Part shown: positions 23,105-54,559 of the stretch, one piece after another
How positions within the stretch are numbered: position 1 is the first letter of the stretch
Layout of the letters: every line of letters starts with the position of its first letter
NCBI GenBank assembly: GCA_964017155.1
Contig: OZ024856.1
Coordinates: 42,865,035-42,929,034, forward strand
Direction: 5' to 3'
Source of the DNA: Oasisia sp. SBJ-2009
Lineage: Eukaryota > Annelida > Polychaeta > Sabellida > Siboglinidae
Length of the DNA: 64,000 bases
Made by a program: the position numbers and the translations under genes
The notes under the pieces: model-generated
The model's input: the letters and a program-made list of their open reading frames with translations, nothing else
The model's database searches: none
What the model was told of the DNA's origin: nothing

Positions 23105-24321
23105 CAGGGATGGAGTAATCGTACTCTTGTACTCGTACTCATACTCGAGTACGAGTACTTTTTGAGTACGAGTACTCGAGTACGAAGCAAAGTAATCGTA
23201 CTCGTACTCGAGTACATTATCAAAGTAATCGTACTCACGATTACTTCTCACGATTACTTTTTTCATATGAACAGTTGCAAGCAAATATATTAGACAGATA
23301 AAATGGCAATATTAGAAATTATCTAATAAATGTAATAATAATCGAGACCTGTATTCATTTTCTATTACTGTTGAGCATTTCATTTAAATAAATATTCAGT
23401 CAGATTTCCCTAATTAATATCTTCTCTTCCTAGAGAAGCCACATCTCCTGATCCTTGTGCTAAGTACAAAGTACAAGTTATATTGTGACAGTCCCAGGGA
23501 AGCACTGCAGGAGATAAGCATTCCCTAACATCTTGCTTTGTAATTTTAGAAGCCATGCTACAGCCCCACCTGTATTGTTTGCTCTGTCAGTATAGTGTGA
23601 ATAACTGAGCAGTTAGCTGCTAAATCCCTGTTCATTGTGTTTAAGTGTAAACTATATAAGCCTGTCTAAATCCCCAACTATTCTGTTTGTCCCATCTGAT
23701 ATATGACATATTTGAATTGGATATTATTGTTAATATATTTTCCTCTTGATACTTCATTGACATAGTTGAACCACCACTAAATTGGCACTCATTATAAGAC
23801 TTGTATGCTATTTGTTACAGTATCACTATGATACCTTTAGTTTGTAGTATCATGATATATGGACATCTTGAGTATCAATCCAGTATTAAATGGTTCATTC
23901 AACACATGAGAAAGTCATCTGATTATTATTAATAATAATAACATATGCATAGTGGATAGCAGTAATCAGTTAGAACACTAGATATTGGCACAGCAACAGA
24001 AAAAGAATGACACCTGATTCTGTGGAGGTCGCCTGGATATTCATTAAAGTAATCGTGAAATTAATCACGATTATATTCTAAAGTAATCGTGAAAGTAATC
24101 ATGATTACATTCTAAAGTAATTGTACTCGAGTACATTGTAAAGTAATCGTGGTATTTTTCAGCGGCAACATCATTTCAAAACGACAATATTGAGAAACGT
24201 ACACCTAAAATCCTGAGTACTTTTGTTTTCTGAGTACCTGGTACTCGTTCTCCTACTCATGCATGTTCAAAGTAATCGTACTCGAGTACATTTGTATTGT
24301 ACTCGCTCCATCTTTGTTAAC
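23105..24321. mobile_element. hAT-like MITE with GTACTCGAGTAC repeats
   Basis: The left end CAGGGATGGAG and the right end, reverse-complemented, CAAAGATGGAG match at 9 of 11 positions. TATGTTC lies directly before (23,098-23,104) and after (24,322-24,328). Unit 2 shows the empty site GGTATGTTCACTAAC near 13,040. Dense ACTCGAGTACGATTACTTT motifs occur at both ends. No transposase is seen. Confidence 0.7.
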
Positions 24322-24328
24322 TATGTTC

Positions 24329-24887
24329 ACTAACTGTGCCTCATGTTGTTTCAGACAACCGTGACATCTGTAGAAAGGTGTTCTCATCAGAAGTATCTGC
24401 AGTGAAGCGACAAAACTGCAAAAAGTCGCACACATTCAGAACTACAAATGTTGTGTCCTGCGCCCCAAATAGGTTCAAACAGCGACATTTGACTTTGAGA
24501 AAAAGAAAAAACTTATGACTCATGGAACAATAATTAATTTTCATGTCTGAAGACAAATCGTTCATGGACTGAAACCAATCAAGTGTGACTAAAATAATCT
24601 CTGAGTGATGAATCACCTTGATGTGTTGATGCACCTACAAGACATTCTTCTCAGAGTTCACTTTAGTGGTTTGTGTGATGCACGTCGACATGTTTCACAA
24701 AAAGACTGTTTTGACACTAACATTGCTGATAAACTTCAAATGTGATGCAGGTGGTTTACACATGTCGCTGACTATTATCGAGTCATGTAGTGTTGCCATC
24801 TCGGTTGTGACACAACGTCGTACACAGAAGAACATTGAAGGCTCAAGTGTGCATCTACGCTGTGGTACAAACCTAAACATGTGGTGA
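24329..24887 (+). pseudogene. ZNF unit 3 5' block, right part
   Basis: Continues the upstream exon: DNRDICRKVFSSEVSAVK, then CGA (open), and NCKKSHTFRTTNVVSCA. The first Cys of the half finger is mutated to Arg. It leads to the ATG of the array at 24,888. Confidence 0.5.
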
Positions 24888-26870
24888 ATGGAAACAGGTA
24901 TTTTCCATATGGCTGTGAATGTGAACACTGTTGAGAAACTATTCAAATGTGACACTTGTGGTAGGAGTTTTTTACGCAATAATGGATTAATTGAACATGT
25001 TCTCATCCATACTGGTGAGAAACCATACAAATGTGATACCTGTGGTGCACAATTCTCACTAAATGGTAACTTGAAGAAACATATTCGTATCCACACAGGG
25101 GATAAACCATACACATGTGGTACCTGTGGTGCACAATTCACAGAATGTTCAGGCTTAAAGAAGCATGCCCGTATCCACTCAGGGGATAAACCATACAAAT
25201 GTGATATCTGTGGGGCACAATTCTCACAAAGTGGTAGTTTGAAGTCCCATGTCCGTATCCACACAGGGGATAAACCATACAAATGTGAAACCTGTGGTGC
25301 ACAATTCTCACAAAATGGTCATTTGAGGATACATATTCGTATCCACACAGGAGATAAACCATACAAATGTGGTACCTGTGGTGCACAATTCACAGAATGT
25401 TCAGGCTTAAGGCAGCATGCCCGTATCCACTCAGGAGATAAACCATACAAATGTGATATCTGTGGGGCACACTTCTCACACAGTGGTAGTTTGAAATCCC
25501 ATGTCCGCATCCACACAGGGGATAAACCATACAAATGTGATACCTGTGGTGCACAATTCTCACGAAATAGTCATTTGAAGTCCCATGTCCGTATCCACAC
25601 AACGGATAAACCATACAAATGTGATACATGCGGGGCACAATTCTCACACAGTGGTAGTTTGAAGTTTCATGTACATATCCACACAGGGGATAAACCTTAC
25701 AAATGTTATACATGCGGGGCACAATTCTCACACAGTGGTAGTTTGAAGTTTCATGTACGTATCCACACAGGGGATAAACCATACAAATGTGATACATGCG
25801 GGGCACAGTTCTCACACAGTGGTAGTTTGAAGGTCCATGTCCGTATCCACACAGGAGATAAACCATACAAATGTGATACCTGTGGTGCACAGTTCTCACA
25901 AAATTGTAGTTTGATCAGACATGTCCGTATCCACACAGGGAATAAACCATACAAATGTGACATCTGTGGTGCACAATTCTCACAAAATGGTCATTTGAAG
26001 TCCCACATCCGTATCCATACAGGGGATAAACCATACATATGTGTTACCTGTGGTGCACAATTCTCACGAAATGACCATTTGAAAACACATGTCCGTATCC
26101 ACACAGGGGATAAACCGTACAAATGTGACACCTGTGGTGTACAATTCTCAGAAAGTTCTTGCTTAAAGAAGCATGCCCGTATCCACACAGGGGATAAACC
26201 ATACAAATGTGTTACCTGTGGTGCACAGTTCTCAGAAAATGAAAATTTGAAATACCATGTCCTTATCCACACAGGGGAGAAACTACACAAATGTGATACC
26301 TGTGGTGCACAATTCTCACACAGTGGTAGTTTGAAGTTCCATGTCCGTATCCACACAGGGGATAAACCATACAAATGTGACACCTGTGGTGCACAATTCT
26401 CACAAAGTGGTCATTTGAAGACACATGTCCGTATCCACACAGGTGAGAAACCATACAAATGTGATACCTGTGGTGCACAATTCACACTAAATGGTAATTT
26501 GAAGAGACATGTCCGTATCCACACAGGGAAGAAACCATACAAATGTGATACCTGTGGTGCACAATTCTTACTAAATGGTAGTTTGAGGAAACATGTCCGT
26601 ATCCACACAGGGAGTAAACCATACAAATGTGATACTTGTGGTGCAAAATTCTCAGAAAGTTCACACGTAAAGAGGCATGCCCGTATCCACACAGGGGACA
26701 AACCATACAAATGTGATACCTGTGGTGCACAATTCTCACAAAGTTCTAACTTAAAGAGACATGCCCGTATCCACACAGGGGACAAACCGTATAAATGTGA
26801 TACCTGTGGTGCACAATTCTCACACATTGGTAGTTTGAAGTCCCATGTTCGTATCCACACAGGGGAATAA
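24888..26870 (+). CDS. C2H2 zinc-finger protein, 23 fingers, unit 3
   Basis: A 660-codon ORF from METGIFHMAVNVNTVEK, the same N-terminus as the other units. A leader finger ([19 protein letters not shown]) is followed by 22 fingers with intact C2H2 residues and TGDKP/TGEKP/SGDKP linkers. Helix cores include [56 protein letters not shown] (three times), QNCSLIR, RNDHLKT, ESSCLKK, ENENLKY, LNGSLRK, ESSHVKR and HIGSLKS. Variation is concentrated at helix positions -1, 2, 3 and 6, the base contacts. The protein is presumably nuclear and DNA-binding; no effector domain is visible. The stop lies in a linker, where GGGGATAAACCG has become GGGGAATAACCG, and the next finger follows in frame, so the stop may be a recent nonsense mutation. 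This is the most intact unit that begins at the canonical ATG. Confidence 0.85.
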   Translation: METGIFHMAVNVNTVEKLFKCDTCGRSFLRNNGLIEHVLIHTGEKPYKCDTCGAQFSLNGNLKKHIRIHTGDKPYTCGTCGAQFTECSGLKKHARIHSGDKPYKCDICGAQFSQSGSLKSHVRIHTGDKPYKCETCGAQFSQNGHLRIHIRIHTGDKPYKCGTCGAQFTECSGLRQHARIHSGDKPYKCDICGAHFSHSGSLKSHVRIHTGDKPYKCDTCGAQFSRNSHLKSHVRIHTTDKPYKCDTCGAQFSHSGSLKFHVHIHTGDKPYKCYTCGAQFSHSGSLKFHVRIHTGDKPYKCDTCGAQFSHSGSLKVHVRIHTGDKPYKCDTCGAQFSQNCSLIRHVRIHTGNKPYKCDICGAQFSQNGHLKSHIRIHTGDKPYICVTCGAQFSRNDHLKTHVRIHTGDKPYKCDTCGVQFSESSCLKKHARIHTGDKPYKCVTCGAQFSENENLKYHVLIHTGEKLHKCDTCGAQFSHSGSLKFHVRIHTGDKPYKCDTCGAQFSQSGHLKTHVRIHTGEKPYKCDTCGAQFTLNGNLKRHVRIHTGKKPYKCDTCGAQFLLNGSLRKHVRIHTGSKPYKCDTCGAKFSESSHVKRHARIHTGDKPYKCDTCGAQFSQSSNLKRHARIHTGDKPYKCDTCGAQFSHIGSLKSHVRIHTGE

Positions 26871-27330
<460 letters not shown>

Positions 27331-28349
27331 TATTGAATTACCACGTATATTTCATAATTCTCAAAAAGTGGTACTTTGAAGATGTCTGTTTCCCTAATAA
27401 TATTAATGTCTTACCTGTGGTTCACAAATCTGCAAAATGTTGTCATTCTTCGGCACCTGTATGTATCTGTATCATTGCTTTTGCATTGTTTTAAAGCCAT
27501 GACAGTTTCTTGATTAAAAAACATCTTATCAAACCTTACTTTGCAAGGTTAGTACTTGATGACTGGTTACTAGGTTTAGTCTCAATCCTGACGTAGATAT
27601 AGGCCAGATACATGGCGCTTTCATTCACGTAGAATGTTTTACTATAACTCAATGATGTATCATAATAGTAACTTATAATTATAATTAAACAAATGACTAA
27701 GATTGCTTCATTCGTCACTGTCTATACTTCACACTGTAATTATAAGGCTGTATGTCATGATGAAAGTGAGTAAAATGAAATACTCAGAATTATTTTAATG
27801 CTTGACTTTGTTGGTCAAGTCTGGTGAACTGACCTGAATAATACAGGCGGACCCCAAACTAGAAACTTTGCATATGTGGAGTTCATTTTGGATTATTGGA
27901 TATGTTAAATGATTAATAAAGAAACAGTTGTAATTAATTGTACCCCTGTAGGTATATAATTACATGAAATAATAATGTTGACACTTGAGGTTATTTGAGA
28001 ATTGCATACGTCACAAAGATGTTAAAATTGCAAGTAGACCAAATTAAAACAGCCTGCCGACCATATTAAAACAGCGTACCAGTGGTTACTATAGAACATT
28101 TGAAAACAAACACTGTTATTTTCATTAATTTTAATATATGCTGAAACCATGTGTTTTTGACACATTAAACTTTTATTCATGTATGAACAGTCACTTTGTT
28201 GGTGTGGTCAAGAAAGCAATATTGATCCAGAGATATGTAACTGTGCCTATACTTCAAATTGTTTTCGTTCAGTTTTGTACTTCAGAGACTATGACTATGG
28301 CTATGATGCTACATGTATAAACATGGTGTTGTTGCTATAGGTATGTCAT
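27331..28349. other. ZNF unit 3 3' region, no gene
   Basis: AT-rich non-coding sequence. From about 27,950 it is homologous to 15,045-15,430 after unit 2. A 600-bp segment (27,330-27,940) has no counterpart there and no recognisable feature. Confidence 0.5.
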
Positions 28350-28923
28350 AATTTATGTTGATTGTACACCTCTCACTATCACCCTAATTACTGAAGCTGA
28401 CACTGGACAGCAGGTGTCCCCTGTGGCCCTGGAAGTGACCACAACCTTCATGTTGCTTCATTTGCTCAGAGCGAGAAGATGGATTAGCACCTGATAGTGA
28501 CCATAGGTCAATATCCCATTTGTTCTTTAGCCAGGCTCCAAGCTAGCACCAGGCTATTCTATCTTCAAGCTGTCTTTCAAATTGACTTGTCACATATCCT
28601 CACAAGATCGTACCAGTTGTTTGCATTGTCTCTTGGGGGGGGGGGTAACATAAGGATTGTATTAAGGACATCCTCGCTTAACTTAAAACAAACAACAGAT
28701 TATAGCCTTTACCTCTGTGGATATAGGTTTCTCAGTCATTTGTAACCGTGTCAGTGGGATAGAGTTTGGATATAACAAGACTCACTAGCACTGTTGTATG
28801 TTGTCTTTATAAACTGTATGGCTGTAAACTTGATGTCTCAATATATGATTTTCTTTTCTTTTACACCTGTACCTAAATATAATAATATATACTGAAAATT
28901 AAAGGTATTTGAAAAAGTATGTT
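28350..28923. repeat. ZNF 3' block, MITE-interior homologue
   Basis: Homologous to 15,440-16,008 and to the interior of the element at 59,340-60,215. It includes a run of 11-12 G at about 28,636. Confidence 0.6.
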
Positions 28924-29189
<266 letters not shown>

Positions 29190-29209
29190 ATTATAAATAA
29201 TATATATAC

Positions 29210-29352
29210 TATAATCAGGTGTGAATATCCTTCATTGGTTCATCAGGTGTGAATTCCCTGAAACCTAAAATGGTGTACCAATGAAGGATATTTACACATG
29301 ATTAGCCATTGTAGGGCATTCATCCTTGACATACCAATGTAGGGCTATCCAT
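29210..29352. repeat. 28-bp minisatellite with an inverted junction
   Basis: Units at 29,210-29,262 run in reverse orientation (TTGGTTCATCAGGTGTGAAT) and are followed by forward units from about 29,270. Arms ATCCTTCATTGG and CCAATGAAGGAT form a hairpin. Confidence 0.75.
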
Positions 29353-29432
29353 ACTTGCGAGAAACCATACGAATGTGGTGCACAATTATCACAAAGTGGT
29401 TATTTGACGCAACATTTCCGTATCCACACTAC
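29350..29432 (+). pseudogene. Orphan C2H2 finger fused to the minisatellite
   Basis: TCCATACTTGCGAGAAACC begins abruptly after the minisatellite and matches the linker after the leader finger (TCCATACTGGTGAGAAACC). A single damaged finger follows (QSGYLTQHFRIH), then unrelated sequence. It is the remnant of a further ZNF unit. Confidence 0.75.
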
Positions 29433-29865
29433 ACGGACATGTTTAAGGGGAGCGGATGTTCTTCCGTGTGTTATTTATCTAATAGTATGATTAATAACTA
29501 TATCTCGGATAGAAAGAACATGTTTAAAGCAACATGGTATGTTCGTGGCTTTTTATTGTTATTGCAAATTCATGTTAATTGGTATAAGTTATAACTATTG
29601 TAGCGTCCTGACCGCCAATAAATGTTTTGACGAAACAGAGCTGACTTCGTAATGTTAAACGTCGAATGTTTATAAGAATCCCGACGCTGTCACTCAAATC
29701 GCCGCGAGTGACACCCACCCTTTGACCTTTACCAACTGGGAGCGTGCACCTGGCTGGGTGTGGCAGTTAGTGAATTAGTTGTCATTGGCATATATACCAT
29801 GTTTTTTTATAACAAATGTAACCCCCATACAAATCGCATTCACACATAAATACTGACTTCGTACC

Positions 29866-29866
<1 letters not shown>

Positions 29867-29905
<39 letters not shown>

Positions 29906-29909
29906 TATA

Positions 29910-29978
<69 letters not shown>
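29867..29978. repeat. (AT)n microsatellite
   Basis: AT run of about 110 bp with a few interruptions. Confidence 0.95.
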
Positions 29979-29981
<3 letters not shown>

Positions 29982-31399
29982 CAGCCTACCGACTGTTCAG
30001 ATATGTTTTAATAGCATAATTTATCTCTCAATGTAACCGAACGGTTTTGACTGAATAGTCTTTTTCAAGGTAATTTGAACTTCCTTTATATAAATTCATG
30101 TTCTGATCTTTTTGCAAGTTCATTCTCGCGAACATTCACATTTGGACGACATATAAATAGAGCAACATTCTGTTATTGAGACGAGAAACGGTTGTTTCGG
30201 CGGCTTGTCGCAGTGACGTCTCGCGAGGTAGCAAGTTGTAAGACAAACAATGCATGAAGTTGTCGTACATCGCTGCTTTGTTCTTCTTCTTATCTTGCCA
30301 TTCACCCCGTGTTTGTCTTACATTCTAGGAAAGTCGGTGTAGCGTTGCTAGTTTGGTATGATTAAATAATCGAAGTATTGAAACGAGTCATGTACTCCTC
30401 AATAAAACCACGATGTATGACGGGCATTTATAGAGTTCATCAAAACGAATAAGTTTACACACCGTTGAAACTGGTGGCGCTGGCCAAACAAAATAGCTGT
30501 TGGAAGACGTCAAAGCTTAGGAAAACCCTAACATACAAATAAAAAATATCCTAGCATTGTATGCATGCGCCCGCAAGAAACGTGACCTGAGTCACTCACT
30601 GTACATAGTCCAATAACGCACTGTTACAAATGATCAATTAACCGACACGAATGATGGAATTAAAGTTATGCGTGAGCGAGAATGGACACCGACGCGTAAA
30701 ACAACAAGTCATAAATGTTCGATATTACGCCTCTTCTATAAAATCGTCTAATTTGTAGTTAACGCACGTGTGATTTTAGCGTTCGTTGGCGACAACGTGG
30801 CAATATCTCCTTCGAAACGCCTATGCTGGTGGAATGTTACGTCCGGTTGGTCGCCGCCGCTGAACGGATAACAAATGGCAAGTGACAACCGCTTGTAGAA
30901 CCAATTTCGGCAATGCATTTCGACCGGAATGATTTGCGTCTATGAAAGTACGAATTCCAATTACCACAGGCGATATGATCGATTACTCTCATGTCGAAAA
31001 TGTGGACAACGCATATTTAATAGGTGTTGTTGTTCGGAAAATCTGTTAACGCGCAACAGTTTACAAAATAAAATGGTGGCATTGTTACTTGTGAACATAG
31101 ACTGGCATGAAATAATATGTTTTATTGCTAAACAACTAAAAAAAAAATACACACAATTTCCCGACCAATTGCAAATTGAAAGCTATTGATCTGTCCAACA
31201 AGCAAAAGAACCTATACACCAACCTAAGTTTCCTTTTGCGCCCTATATTTAGCGTGCGAAACTAATAACTGTCCAATCCCACCCAGTCACACGCAAATAA
31301 ATATAACATAACTTGTTTTGTAAAAAATACTCACACATTCACGTATTTGCTCGCTGGCTTTTCTTACACCCACCCGTCCACCCACCGCCCCGTCCCACA

Positions 31400-31428
31400 C
31401 ACACACACACTAACCCACCAACCCACCA

Positions 31429-31504
<76 letters not shown>

Positions 31505-31540
31505 ACACACACGCACACACATGCACACACATGCACACAT
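31400..31540. repeat. (CA)n microsatellite
   Basis: CA run with CCACCAAC lead-in and CACACGCACACATG tail, about 250 bp upstream of the putative promoter. Confidence 0.95.
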
Positions 31541-31770
31541 TACATGTGATTAAATGTAACACAGAAATCCGCAAGCATCCAATCAAAATTAAGTTGTTTG
31601 TTATAGTGCTAGATGGCTCATTGAAAATCACTTCGTAACACATGAAATGGTTACCACGATTAAAATTAATATAGTTTATGACATTATGGGTGGTGCCCGG
31701 AATTATGCAGGTATATGGCGTAGACATACACACAGGTGGACAGACAAAGGAGTTTGGAGCTTGACAGACG

Positions 31771-31945
31771 TGACGTATCACACGTAGGAGACCGGCCGTG
31801 CGGTGCCGGCGGGAGGGGCACCCGGCACGTCAGCCGCCTCGGCCGCAGAAGCCGACGACCACGTCACGTTTCACTACGTTCGCTGTCGTCACGATCATGA
31901 CAGACATGAGATGCTTATATACGAACGCGTCTCATGTCTCACGCC
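31771..31945 (+). promoter_or_regulatory. Putative promoter of the DBH/TBH gene
   Basis: A GC- and CpG-rich block holds CRE-like half sites TGACGTAT (31,771), ACGTCA (31,827) and ACGTCA (31,861), and a TATA-like CTTATATA (31,914-31,921). A transcription start about 30 bp downstream, near 31,945, would give a roughly 100-nt leader. Vertebrate DBH promoters are cAMP-responsive through a CRE/AP-1 site, so the half sites are of interest. Function here is inferred. Confidence 0.4.
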
Positions 31946-32038
31946 GTCGCGACAAACACGCACGGGAAGATACACTGGTGGTTGTCCAGCACGCGGAGGC
32001 ATTCTTCTTCGGTCGTACTTTGTTTGGGAAGTTTCTGA
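31934..32038 (+). CDS. Possible upstream ORF, 34 codons
   Basis: ATG at 31,934 to TGA at 32,036-32,038 lies in a different frame from the main ORF and ends 6 nt before the ATG at 32,045. It counts as a uORF only if transcription starts upstream of 31,934. Confidence 0.3.
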   Translation: MSHAVATNTHGKIHWWLSSTRRHSSSVVLCLGSF

Positions 32039-32044
32039 TAGGAG

Positions 32045-52046
<20,002 letters not shown>

Positions 52047-53099
52047 GCCCGCCAGAGGTCGCACCAGACACTGCATGGTTGATCACGAACATAACCGCGT
52101 CAGTACAGAATTAGTCCGTCTATTCGTGTGGTGTAGTTAAGTACAGGGAGTGCTTGCGGTTATATTATTATGAACAATGCACTTGTAGAAGTTGTTCTCG
52201 GTGTTGATACATCAGCGTGTTCCAAAAGGCTTCTGTAGAAAAGTAGATGGAAGTTAGACAAAATATTTACCGTGACGCCGATAGTCAGACACAAGAATGC
52301 AACAAATGTAGCCAAAAACTGATTGATGATCAGCAATAAGAATATGATTACGATTACTGTCGTAGGATATCATGTATGGACAATTAACGTATAACTTTAC
52401 TGCCTGTCTAGAAGATATGTAGATATTGTGCGTCGCATCAGTGGCGTTTGCAGGATTGGAATAATTGCAACTAGTTTACCAGTTTATGTGCACTGTAAAA
52501 TACTATTATAACTATAAATGGGTCAAGATCACGGCTTTGTTCATCTTTTTATTGTTCATCAATTACAACAAAATAATGCATTTTGACTTCCGCTAATCAA
52601 GCTATATTGCAGAATGGAATATAACTCGATTATCGCTGACATGCAATCATTGACTGCATGTACTACACTCTCTGGTATTATTTCCATATAACTACGGTAC
52701 TAATACTATGTAACACCATTTACCTTTACTGTGGAGTGCTACCTTTCAAGGTAAGATTGAAATGGGAAATATACTTCACAAATGCCATCCAGTGGGCCTA
52801 TGTGTGTAAAGTACCCGCACACCAATGAGACGCGCTAGACACGCGGTCGCGACACGGTATAGTCTTGACCGCGACGTATAGGGTGTATAAGCCTATCCAG
52901 TCGCCTTCCAGATGCTTTATGGCCGCCTCCTCCCTGGCGTTCTGAGCTGTCTCGAGCGAGTCTTGAGCGCCCGACTTAAGGATCGAACAGGTTTAATGTT
53001 TCGGAAGCGTCTCGGATCGAGGCGTCTTCACCTTCTACTGAAGTCGTTTCGACCACATCTTGTCTCAAGACTTGATATCTTGATTCATCCAGATATCTA
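52047..53099. other. 3' flank of DBH/TBH, no gene recognised
   Basis: Presumed 3' UTR and intergenic DNA. A 62-codon ORF (52,912-53,100) lies in a CpG-richer patch but has no recognisable motif. No convincing polyadenylation signal was found. Confidence 0.4.
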
Positions 53100-53600
53100 G
53101 GATCCAAAGATCGTGAAAAATGAAACAGATGTCAAGTCCATCATTGATCTGATAGAAACGAACTTGGTGAGACAGTCATGCTTATCAAGTCCAATGACAT
53201 TGACGTGGCCATGGGTTATCTGAGGGATTCAACAAAAGAGAAGAAGCGCCACAGACGCTCAGAAGACCAGGTTAAACGAGGATCTACCATCGGTTAAAGT
53301 AAAAAAATAATGAGAAGATGACCAAGAAAGATTAAAGATATTCTCGAATATCAACACAAAGACAACTTGTGGAAATAAAACCCAACGTATGTTTCTGAAG
53401 GCAGACTGAAACATCTTTAGCCACAGGATCCTCGTAGCAGAAAGCAGGAAGGTGACCAATAAGGATGTCCTGACCCACCCACTCAGTCTACAACCATCCC
53501 GTTGGCACTAGCAAATATAGATGAATCCCTATGAAAACCAAACAACACCACACGTGCCAGGGAGCTTAATAAACACATCTCTCTTGCGGACGCTATCTTA
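53100..53600 (+). pseudogene. Relic of a repetitive invertebrate protein family
   Basis: Several frames give DPKIVKNETDVKSIIDLIETN, then RLKIFSNINTKTTCGNKT, MFLKADxNIFSHRILVAESR and KDVLTHPL. This string order recalls a multicopy invertebrate protein of unknown function often found near transposons (KTFS...K...LKADRNLF...ILVAESR...VLxHPLGPLPW). Memory-based; many frameshifts, clearly non-functional. Confidence 0.4.
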
Positions 53601-53706
53601 ACTCTACAAATCTCCATCATTTAATATGGCGCAAACGCTCAATGGCAACAACAAATTATTTGCACAGTTAGTAAAGTCGCTATTTTCCATGGTCCTGCAG
53701 TGATGC

Positions 53707-53718
53707 ATTATATATATA

Positions 53719-53763
<45 letters not shown>

Positions 53764-53901
53764 CATACACATACATACATAAACACATACATACATACAT
53801 ACACATACATACACATACATACATACACATACATACATACATACATACATACATACATACATACATACATACAAACATACATACATACATACATACATAC
53901 A

Positions 53902-53947
<46 letters not shown>

Positions 53948-53957
53948 CACACATGCA
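53707..53957. repeat. (AT)n and (ACAT)n microsatellite
   Basis: AT run, then about 170 bp of ACAT-type tetranucleotides, then AT again. Confidence 0.95.
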
Positions 53958-54367
53958 TACACTGTCCCAATAACTCCAAGACAAATAGTGTTGATTCCGT
54001 TATAGTAAGTTATGAAATAACACATCTATTAACCCAAATGTAGTGTCACCTAGGGCATAATAATGACATCTTATATCAGAAACACATATCTGAACCATAA
54101 ATAAATAGTTTAAATCTCGATTTAATGTAAATGGTTCCGCGACATCACAAACACATAATGTGTCATACAAAATCCTTTCACGCGCCTACTGGTCCATAGC
54201 CCGACATTTTCTCGTCCGACATAAACAGTTCAATGCAAAATACGTCGCACACAATGTAGTACAGTAGGGGAGAGTGGGGCATAACGGATGGTTAATAATT
54301 ATATGTATATGCGTGTCATAATGCTTCCAATCCGGCATATGCATGTCGGAATGCATGCTCGCAGTAT

Positions 54368-54403
54368 ATGCAAACGTGCGTGCGTGCACGCACGTATTTG
54401 CAT
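54368..54403. other. Near-perfect 36-bp palindrome
   Basis: ATGCAAACGTGCGTGCG facing its inverse ending CACGCACGTATTTGCAT, with a perfect 16-bp core CGTGCGTGCACGCACG. Confidence 0.75.
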
Positions 54404-54493
54404 GCGTTCATGCATGAATACATCGATGTGGATACGTGTATTCAGTCCGCACGTATATGCATGCCATAATGCTTCCATTAACATACATATAAT

Positions 54494-54495
<2 letters not shown>

Positions 54496-54525
<30 letters not shown>

Positions 54526-54545
54526 TGTATGTATGTATGCATGTA
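54496..54545. repeat. (TATG)n microsatellite
   Basis: About ten TATG units. Confidence 0.95.
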
Positions 54546-54559
54546 CGTATCCTAAGCAA

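Larger units (their letters stand above)
29433..31769. other. Intergenic region upstream of the monooxygenase gene
   Basis: No coding exon is supportable. Contents are an AT microsatellite (29,867-29,978), a CpG-richer stretch at about 30,120-30,900 with GTCTCGCGAGG, and a CA microsatellite (31,400-31,540). The CpG-rich stretch could be a regulatory region, but no gene is seen next to it. Confidence 0.4.

Noticed and set aside
30120..30350. CpG-rich segment with TCTCGCGAGG-like motif as a promoter
   Set aside because: No gene start on either strand could be linked to it; kept only as part of the intergenic description.
52912..53100. 62-codon ORF downstream of DBH/TBH
   Set aside because: No start context, motif or homologue recognised; a chance ORF in a GC-richer patch is as likely.
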